Shown: one piece after another, positions 53,365-59,541 of the stretch | Layout of the letters: the number at the start of each line of letters is the position of its first letter | How positions within the stretch are numbered: position 1 is the first letter of the stretch | Origin: CAYUET01 sp964443875 | Lineage (GTDB): Bacteria; Auribacterota; JAFGBW01 | Direction: 5' to 3' | Length of the DNA stretch: 64,000 nucleotides | Assembly (NCBI GenBank): GCA_964443875.1 | Contig: CAYUET010000005.1 | Span: 68,804 to 132,803 of the forward strand | Made by a program: the position numbers and the translations under genes | Notes under the pieces: generated by a model | What the model was told of the DNA's origin: nothing | Databases searched by the model: none | The model's input: only the letters and a program-made list of their open reading frames with translations

Positions 53365-54552
53365 CTATATTTTTTTAAAAATGGCCATGCACTCAATATG
53401 TTTGGTTTGTGGAAAAAAATCAAACGGCTTGGCATAACAAAGCTTAAACCCGCTTTTTTCAAAAATCAAGGCATCCCTGAATTGGGTCGCCGGATTGCAG
53501 GAAATATAAATCACACAAGTGGGATTCATGGACACGATCTGCTGAATGGATTCCGGCGTGGAACCGGACCGGGGAGGATCCATTAAAACCACCTCCGGCT
53601 CTGCAGAGAGCATTTTGACCGCCTTGTCGGCCGTGGCACAGATTGGAAAGGATTTGGAAGAGATCCCGTTGGCTTCAATATTTTTCAGCAGAAGCTTATA
53701 GGAGGCTTTATTCTCCTCAATGAAATAAACCTTTTTAAAATAATCAGACAGAACCACACCGAAAAAACCGACGCCGCAGTAAAGATCCAGAAAGGAATCA
53801 AAATGGATGGATTCTCTCTGAAGAATTTCATGAATAGTTTCAAAAAGAGGGGTGAAAATGGAGTGATTGATCTGAAAAAAAGAATCCCTGGAATAATAAA
53901 AGATTTTTCCACCCACTGTTACCTTTGTCTCCAGATTGAGGCCGAGATTGTCAATAATTCCTTCAGCCGCATCAATAAAGGCATAATTCCAGGACCGGGT
54001 ATTCCGTTCACGGAAGAACGCATAGTTGTCCTGCCGGATCTTCTTTAAATGCAGATTCAGATTTTCAGCGGCAATGGGACATTCCTCCATATCCAGAAGA
54101 ATATTGTCATAGTAATCAAAAAAACCGCACCGGGTTCCATACTTCGACATTTTCATTTTCATGCGAATCTTGGTCCGATAGTGATACGGCTTAGGGGAGG
54201 GACAGGTCTCTTCAATGGCCTTCATATCCTTTCCTGTAAGCTGCCGGTAAACTTCACGAACTTGCCGTGTTTTCAGCTCCGTCTGTTTTTCATAAGGCAT
54301 GTGCTGATAGACGCAGCCCCCACATTGTCCGAAATAGGGACACCTGGGCTGGATACGGTCAGGGGAAGTATTTAAAATTTCAACCGGCGCAGCCTCTGCA
54401 TAATTGGATTTCACTTTCAAAATTCTGGCTTTAACAACCTCACCTTCCAGAGTAAAAGGAACAAAAACGACAAAATCGTTGATCCGCCCCACTCCGGCTC
54501 CGCCAAAGGCAATTGAGTCAATTTTTAATTCTACGATGTCCTCCGGCTTCAT
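53365..54552 (-). CDS. Class I 23S rRNA/tRNA uracil-5-methyltransferase (RlmD/RumA family)
   Basis: The 395-residue protein has an N-terminal TRAM domain (VELKIDSIAFGGAGVGRIND, about 6-25), a 4Fe-4S motif (CPYFGQCGGCVYQHM, about 72-86), a SAM-binding segment (LDLYCGVGFFGVVLSDYF, about 257-274) and the catalytic cysteine in YISCNPATQFRDALI (about 346-360). This is the TrmA/RlmD/RlmC family; which uridine is methylated cannot be read by eye. The stop of folD and this start overlap by 4 nt (54549-54552), so the minus-strand block folD to this gene is coupled. Confidence 0.9.
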   Translation of the reverse strand: MKPEDIVELKIDSIAFGGAGVGRINDFVVFVPFTLEGEVVKARILKVKSNYAEAAPVEILNTSPDRIQPRCPYFGQCGGCVYQHMPYEKQTELKTRQVREVYRQLTGKDMKAIEETCPSPKPYHYRTKIRMKMKMSKYGTRCGFFDYYDNILLDMEECPIAAENLNLHLKKIRQDNYAFFRERNTRSWNYAFIDAAEGIIDNLGLNLETKVTVGGKIFYYSRDSFFQINHSIFTPLFETIHEILQRESIHFDSFLDLYCGVGFFGVVLSDYFKKVYFIEENKASYKLLLKNIEANGISSKSFPICATADKAVKMLSAEPEVVLMDPPRSGSTPESIQQIVSMNPTCVIYISCNPATQFRDALIFEKSGFKLCYAKPFDFFPQTKHIECMAIFKKI

Positions 54553-55424
54553 TTTTTCGCCGCCGCCAGTGTATTTTTAAGAAGCATGGCAATGGTCATG
54601 GGGCCCACTCCGCCCGGAACCGGAGTAATGAAGGAGGCTTTTTCCAGGGCTTCTTCAAATTGAACATCCCCGACCAGACGCGTTCCTTTGGGAGCTGAAG
54701 CATCTTTGATTCTGTTCACCCCCACGTCAATCACAACAGCCCCCTGCCGGATCATGGAACCGCGGACAAATTCCGGAACACCTATGGCCGCAATCAGGAT
54801 GTCTGCAGTCTGGGTGATGGCTTCCAGATTCTGGGTTTTGGAATGGCAGATGGTCACTGTGGCATCACCAAAAAGGCCTTTCATCAGGAAAAGGGCAGCC
54901 AGGGGCTTGCCGACAATATTGCTTCTGCCGATAATCACCACATGCTTTCCGGCGGTCTGGATCTGATAATATTTCAGAAGCTGAACGACTCCCGCAGGTG
55001 TGCAGGGCTCAAATATGGGCTTTCCTACAAAAAGCCGGCCTACATTATAGGGATGAAAAGCATCCACATCCTTTAAGGGGGAAATGGTCTCAATGACCTT
55101 GTCTTCATTGATATTCCGAGGTAACGGAAGCTGAACAAGTATTCCATGCACCGTCTTATCTTCATTGAGTTCAAAGATTTTCTTAAGAAGAGACTCTTCC
55201 GGTGTGGATTCAGGGAGTTCAATCACCTCGGAAAGCATCCCTGCTTTTTCGCAGGCTGTCTTTTTATTGCGGACATAGACCTGGGAAGCCGGATTGGATC
55301 CCACAATAATAACGGTCAGTTTAGGTCTGACTTCTTCACTTTTATAAAAACTCTCTACTTCTGCAGCCAGTTTTTCAGTAAGCGATGCAGCGACCATTTT
55401 CCCATCAATTAATTTTGCTGTCAT
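54549..55424 (-). CDS. folD: Methylene-THF dehydrogenase/cyclohydrolase
   Basis: Bifunctional enzyme interconverting methylene-, methenyl- and formyl-tetrahydrofolate. From ATG 55424 (GGAGGG upstream) the protein is 291 residues with VIIVGSNPASQVYVRNKKTA (about 35-54), ILVQLPLPRNI (about 93-103), PCTPAGVVQLLKYY (about 137-150), VVIIGRSNIVGKPLAALFLM (about 158-177) and ITPVPGGVGPMTIAMLLKNT (about 265-284). A longer frame to 55460 is rejected because the start overlaps the NUDIX stop as ATGA. Confidence 0.94.
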   Translation of the reverse strand: MTAKLIDGKMVAASLTEKLAAEVESFYKSEEVRPKLTVIIVGSNPASQVYVRNKKTACEKAGMLSEVIELPESTPEESLLKKIFELNEDKTVHGILVQLPLPRNINEDKVIETISPLKDVDAFHPYNVGRLFVGKPIFEPCTPAGVVQLLKYYQIQTAGKHVVIIGRSNIVGKPLAALFLMKGLFGDATVTICHSKTQNLEAITQTADILIAAIGVPEFVRGSMIRQGAVVIDVGVNRIKDASAPKGTRLVGDVQFEEALEKASFITPVPGGVGPMTIAMLLKNTLAAAKK

Positions 55425-55942
55425 AGGCTCTTGCCCTCCATTTGCCGGTAATGATTCCATTCATCTTCAAAATTCGGTGTAAAAATCCCGCTTTTTAACG
55501 CGGACTCAATCTCTGATTTTTTCCAGAAACGTCCTTCGCTGATTTCAGAAGGATCAGGGGTAATACGCCCGTCATACAAAAGCTTGAAGGTATCCACAAG
55601 CTCTGTTTCCACTTCATTGGAAAGAATATAACGGTATAAAAAAATAAAGTCATCGGTTTTAATGGACAGCTCCTCCTCGGTTTCACGCCGTATTGCCTGC
55701 AAAACCGTCTCTTTAGGGATCAGATGACCTCCCACAGAGGTATCCCATTTCCCGGGCTGGATATCCTTGGTCTCTGAACGCTTCTGCAGATAGAGATCCC
55801 CCTGACTGTTGAACACCAGACAATGCACGACGCGATGCATAAGGGACGGGTTGCCGTGGGCTTCGCAGCGTCTGGCATGGCCGAGAACTCTGCCGTCCCT
55901 ATCCACGATTTCAAATAGCTCGTTTTTCACATCGTTCTTCAC
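55421..55942 (-). CDS. NUDIX hydrolase
   Basis: The 173-residue protein has the Nudix box GGHLIPKETVLQAIRRETEE-E-L (G-x5-E-x7-R-E-x-x-E-E, about residues 67-89) and the RVLGHARRCEAHGN N-terminal region typical of YfcD/Idi-like hydrolases. The substrate could be a nucleoside or isoprenoid diphosphate; isopentenyl diphosphate isomerase is a relative but the key Idi cysteine/glutamate set cannot be confirmed. Its stop overlaps the folD start as ATGA, so it is the first gene of this coupled block. Confidence 0.85.
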   Translation of the reverse strand: MKNDVKNELFEIVDRDGRVLGHARRCEAHGNPSLMHRVVHCLVFNSQGDLYLQKRSETKDIQPGKWDTSVGGHLIPKETVLQAIRRETEEELSIKTDDFIFLYRYILSNEVETELVDTFKLLYDGRITPDPSEISEGRFWKKSEIESALKSGIFTPNFEDEWNHYRQMEGKSL

Positions 55943-56024
55943 GGATTATTTTCCTGCTTATTTTGAGAAGGGTTGTACTTACCGCAATTATCTGCTGTTG
56001 AAAAGAATTTTTTCTGATTAAGAA

Positions 56025-57353
56025 CTACTCTTTTAACCGCTTAAGAATCCAGTCTGAAATGTCTTTCAGGACTTCCTCTGAAACATGTCCCGGTATTTCA
56101 TATTCCTGCGGAGTGCTCAACCCCGGCCTCCGGCCTTCTATAAAAAGATGATTCAGGGAATCATAGAGTTTAAAGGAGATATCCGGACACCCCTGCAGAA
56201 TTTTTCTCCACTCTTCAAATTCACTCACAGGGACCTGATAATCCCTTTTTCCATTTATTACCAAAAGGGGCAATGAAAGGGAGGCGACAAATTGTGAGGG
56301 TCTGTTTTTTATTTCATCCAGGAGGTAAGCCTTGCTAATATTCCGATAGGAATAAATCTCCGAAGCTTTGGGTTCAAAATCAGGATGATTGATGTAATCC
56401 ACATTCTGTTTAAGCATTTCCAGATATTTCTGATTTTGAGGAGAAACTTTTCCTTCAAGGCCATAAAGATAAACACTCTGGTTATAAATCAATTCATGAA
56501 CAGGAGTCACGTTTCCGGCCATGAGTACAGCCCCTCTTATTCCTGAAGTAACACTTAAAAGCCGGGGTAAAAGCGAGGCGCCCTGACTGTGCCCGATAAA
56601 GAAAATCTTTGAAGGATCCACTTTGGCATGCGCTTTGAGCAGACGGATCCACTCCAGGGCAGGATCGATCACCTCCTCCTTTTGAGTAAAATTCACAGGA
56701 TCATCAATCGGGTATACCCTGGTGATCTTGTCGTACCGGAGTGAGGCGATCCCGTAATAAGCAAGCCCATGCGCCAGATCACGGAACACCTTATTGGCCC
56801 CGACAGTTTCATCCCGGTCTGAGGGGCCTGAGCCTGAAATCAATAGCGCCACAGGAAATCTCGAAGCCATTTTTGAGGGAACGCATAAAGTTCCAGGCAA
56901 AGGCTTTTTCTTTCCGCAGGAAATATTTTCCTCGGCAAAACGGGTTTCATCCAGGTAATTGACCTTTGCTGTCCGGGCATAGGAATAATCCGGAAGGAAA
57001 AACAGACCCTGAATTTTTAATTCCTGATCCACGGAAATTCTGAAAACCCGAACCCCTTTCCGGCATTTGACCGAAAAATCAAAGGTTTCAGGACTCACCT
57101 CTTTTTCATCCGCAATCTTTTCAAATTTCCCGTACTGCACGCGAACCTGCATAACCGCCATTTCCAGCTTATCCTGAGGCAGGGCCTGTTTCATCTTAGC
57201 ATTGAATAAATTGAAAGCTTTTTCATACTCCCCCTTAATCAAAGCCTCTGCCCCCTGCCTTGCCACATCCTTTCTGTTTGAAGATTCTCCGGCAAATAAC
57301 GGAAAAACCAGAAGGATACTTAAAAGCATGAGTAATGCTGTATGGGGTCTCAT
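56025..57353 (-). CDS. Secreted alpha/beta hydrolase with DUF3887-like N-terminus
   Basis: The 442-residue protein has a signal peptide (MRPHTALLMLLSILLVFPLFAG), an N-terminal alpha/beta module (about 30-120, DVARQGAEALIKGEYEKAFN) resembling DUF3887, and an alpha/beta-hydrolase domain: LISGSGPSDRDETVG (oxyanion region, about 170-184), the nucleophile IFFIGHSQGASLLPRLL (about 252-268), and the catalytic His near YDSLNHLFIEG. The role may be in peptide/ester hydrolysis in the periplasm. It ends the folD/NUDIX side and is followed by the Rhs island. Confidence 0.82.
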   Translation of the reverse strand: MRPHTALLMLLSILLVFPLFAGESSNRKDVARQGAEALIKGEYEKAFNLFNAKMKQALPQDKLEMAVMQVRVQYGKFEKIADEKEVSPETFDFSVKCRKGVRVFRISVDQELKIQGLFFLPDYSYARTAKVNYLDETRFAEENISCGKKKPLPGTLCVPSKMASRFPVALLISGSGPSDRDETVGANKVFRDLAHGLAYYGIASLRYDKITRVYPIDDPVNFTQKEEVIDPALEWIRLLKAHAKVDPSKIFFIGHSQGASLLPRLLSVTSGIRGAVLMAGNVTPVHELIYNQSVYLYGLEGKVSPQNQKYLEMLKQNVDYINHPDFEPKASEIYSYRNISKAYLLDEIKNRPSQFVASLSLPLLVINGKRDYQVPVSEFEEWRKILQGCPDISFKLYDSLNHLFIEGRRPGLSTPQEYEIPGHVSEEVLKDISDWILKRLKE

Positions 57354-57474
57354 ATGCGCTAACTCTCTTTGTTAAGATTTATTTTTTAAGAATAAGACCT
57401 GTAAAATTTATCAAAAAAAGAAATTCATGGAAAGGGAAACAGAATTGTTTGCCGGGACTGAAATCCGGGGACGC

Positions 57475-57570
57475 CCTGTCGTTGATGATTTCGATTTTTC
57501 CGTCGTATTGAACGGAAAACAGAAAGCTGATTTGAAAGAAAAATGCCAGAATGAAAATGAGTTTTTTCAT
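57475..57570 (-). pseudogene. Truncated phospholipase-D-like leader, copy 1
   Basis: From the ATG at 57570 the frame reads KKLIFILAFFFQISFLFS (signal peptide) and VQYDGKIEIINDR, then diverges at about 57478 and ends without the catalytic HKD motif. The same leader, about 130 nt, occurs at 61811-61971, where it continues DYFPRVLKAIQQAEKS, a PLD-type beginning. Both remnants sit at the 3' side of Rhs/immunity modules. This is a decayed gene, cut by module insertion or recombination. Confidence 0.7.
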
Positions 57571-57618
57571 GCAGGGGAGTTTACAGAAAATCGAAGGGAA
57601 GGACAATTTTTAAGATGT

Positions 57619-57852
57619 TCACCCCGGTAAAAACACCTTCCTTGACCCCTCGTCTGAAAAGTCGCAGTTAAACAAGTCTGGCTTTTCATCAAACAACACA
57701 AACTTAATATCAGGATGCCCTTTTAATTTATCCGCATACCTCTTGGCCTCTTTGATCTCGTCTTCCTTAACCTTTAGCCGTATTATCCGGCTGTCTGCTT
57801 TTTCAATGTAGATGTACATTGGAGGCGATCCTTGTTTAAGGCCGTTTTTCAA
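57619..57852 (-). CDS. Small hypothetical protein
   Basis: Frame of 77 residues on the minus strand, but an internal ATG giving MYIYIEKADSRIIRLKVKED is preceded by GCCTCCA-like weak signals and the earlier start has no better ribosome site. The protein is short, charged and without a recognised domain (EAKRYADKLKGHPDIKFVLF). It lies between the orphan immunity candidate and the first PLD remnant, so it may be another immunity-like gene. Function unknown. Confidence 0.45.
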   Translation of the reverse strand: MKNGLKQGSPPMYIYIEKADSRIIRLKVKEDEIKEAKRYADKLKGHPDIKFVLFDEKPDLFNCDFSDEGSRKVFLPG

Positions 57853-57921
57853 TATTTAAAAGAAATTCCTTACCTTATTAATTTAGGAGAAGAGGGATAT
57901 ATTACTTCAATTCCTCAACAA

Positions 57922-58176
57922 TTAACGATTTAATAATTTTCTTGCATCTTGATATATTTGACTTAATAATTCCTTCGCATCCAACGATAATTCTTTTTTA
58001 CTTGGTTCCGAAATTTCGTCAAATACTTCTAAAATCATTTCTAATGCTTCAGATGTTGTTGTCCAACAAGTTTTCAAAACATCTGTAATATTTTCATATT
58101 CCTTCAGTTTTCCTGAACTTTTAAATTCTTCACTTATCACTTTTGTTGCTTTTATAAAATCTTCTAAATTTTTCAT
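57922..58176 (-). CDS. Orphan candidate immunity protein
   Basis: An 84-residue all-helical acidic protein (ISEEFKSSGKLKEYENITDV, ALEMILEVFDEISEP). It begins 15 nt after a stop codon that ends the tail of a destroyed toxin domain at 58192 (see the rhs pseudogene entry). Position straight after a toxin tip, size and charge fit an immunity protein. The toxin it protects against is now largely deleted. Confidence 0.55.
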   Translation of the reverse strand: MKNLEDFIKATKVISEEFKSSGKLKEYENITDVLKTCWTTTSEALEMILEVFDEISEPSKKELSLDAKELLSQIYQDARKLLNR

Positions 58177-58191
58177 TTTTTACTCCAATGA

Positions 58192-59077
58192 TTAATCCGG
58201 CATATGAAAAAAATTAATTTTAACAGCATTTTCGTCTGTCACTACTTCTAATGCTCCACCTTGATTTGTTCCATAAGCTGTTTCCGTTTGCATCGTGGGT
58301 TAAGCTCTTTGCATCGCCTAGAACTGCATCCTCCACTGTGTTGATCTTACTGGTCGGATCAGCGTTATACATTCCTCCGGAGGTATTGTATTTCTCCTCG
58401 CTTAAGACTGCTCCGGTTCCGTCCTGCTTCGTTACGGTCTTGCGGTTGCCCAAAAGGTCGAGATCAAGGTTGGTTAATTGGGTAAACGTAGGAGCATTGT
58501 CGAAGGTGGGAACACCCGCATAAGCTGAGGGATCGATTTTCTTTTCAGCGGTTAATCTGTAAAGGTTGTCATACTTGAACAGATTAGCATTTAAGACTTC
58601 GCTTCCACCCAGTGAGGTAAAAGACTTGGATTCTGAAAGCTTGTTCCCTTCATTATCGTACTGATAGTTCAACGTAAGTAAATTCCTGGTGTTCAGAGTA
58701 TCCGCAATGGAGACCAGCCTTCCTAGTTCGTTGAAGGTGTTGGCTTCGTTTACTCCGTTAGGTCTTGTCTTGCCCAGCACTTCCCCGGCTGCGGAGTAGG
58801 TGTAGCCAAAGCTCTGCCCGTCGCTGGTGGAAATCTGTGTAATTCGGTCGGCATCATTGTAGGCAACTGCTGCATGATGATTCTCTTTTATGGAAAAATG
58901 ATTCGTTCCTGAATCAAAATAACAGAAGTGAAAAATAGACAGATAAATCAAAAGCATCCATACAGGCTGTTGCCGTTTCTTAGCCTCATTTAAAGGCTTT
59001 TGCGGTGTCTCTTCCGTGTTCTTATAGGCCAGGTTTGCCATCAGGATTTTTTCCTTTGATTGCTGGAATATACTCAA
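58192..59077 (-). pseudogene. Truncated Rhs gene with residual out-of-frame toxin tail
   Basis: The frame runs 59077 to 58220 (285 residues): the 304-nt shared leader, then YD-repeat segments (AYNDADRITQISTSDGQSFG, NELGRLVSIADTLN, NEGNKLSESKSF). After LTHDANGN the reading frame fuses to unrelated sequence. In the other frame the DNA from about 58283 to the stop at 58192 reads AYGTNQGGALEVVTDENAV then KINFFHMPD, which looks like the end of a toxin domain. So a deletion of the rhs core and most of the toxin, plus a frameshift, has left a stub. The likely true start is the ATG 36 nt downstream (59041), which has AAAGGA before it. Confidence 0.7.
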
Positions 59078-59144
59078 GCACTTATGAAAACTACAGAAAA
59101 TATTTCAGAATTTTAACCGGGTTACTTAGATTGCACTATTGCTC
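58841..59144. repeat. 304-nt identical repeat, copy A (rhs leader)
   Basis: From AATTCGGTCGG at 58841 to ATTGCTC at 59144 the sequence appears base-for-base identical to 61507-61810, on reading both. It covers the start of two rhs frames, including a putative membrane helix (VWMLLIYLSIFHFCYF) and the first YD unit, and 65-70 nt upstream. Outside it the flanks differ (immunity gene in copy A, PLD remnant in copy B), so this is a duplicated or gene-converted module. Confidence 0.85.
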
Positions 59145-59247
59145 TGGGATGACATTTCAAAATCGGCTTTAGGCGTCGTCTTCCGGCGGAAGGCTTACCC
59201 TCAATCCGGCAAAAATATCTGCCTCATCTCATCAATAAGAAACAGTG

Positions 59248-59529
59248 TTACTTGTCTCTGTCTCTCATCTTTCCTTCCTTAGCAAAATAACTAATTGAAT
59301 ATATTAAGTCCGCTAATTCAGGATTCCAATTCTCGATTTCTCTAACAGCTAAAACCCCCATTGTTAATCTATCTTTTTCAATTAATGTATTATCTCCAGT
59401 CCTTGCTATACATTCTAAAATATGCTTTAATTGTTTATCTATTTCAGAAAACAACTGTTTGTCAGTTTCATTATTATGACATTCGTCATTTAATTTTATT
59501 GCTTTTAAAATTTCATCTTTTATTGTCAT
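59248..59529 (-). CDS. Tsi6-like immunity protein
   Basis: A 93-residue protein whose second half (RLTMGVLAVREIENWNPELA) closely resembles the Tsi6 family, which neutralises the Tse6 NAD(P)+ glycohydrolase; I recall Tsi6 having RLTLG...AVKE...(D)PEL at the same place. It begins 12 nt after the rhs toxin stop (59542), on the same strand, so it is the cognate immunity gene of that toxin. Identification is by recalled similarity and position. Confidence 0.72.
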   Translation of the reverse strand: MTIKDEILKAIKLNDECHNNETDKQLFSEIDKQLKHILECIARTGDNTLIEKDRLTMGVLAVREIENWNPELADLIYSISYFAKEGKMRDRDK

Positions 59530-59541
59530 TTTTTTACCTAT

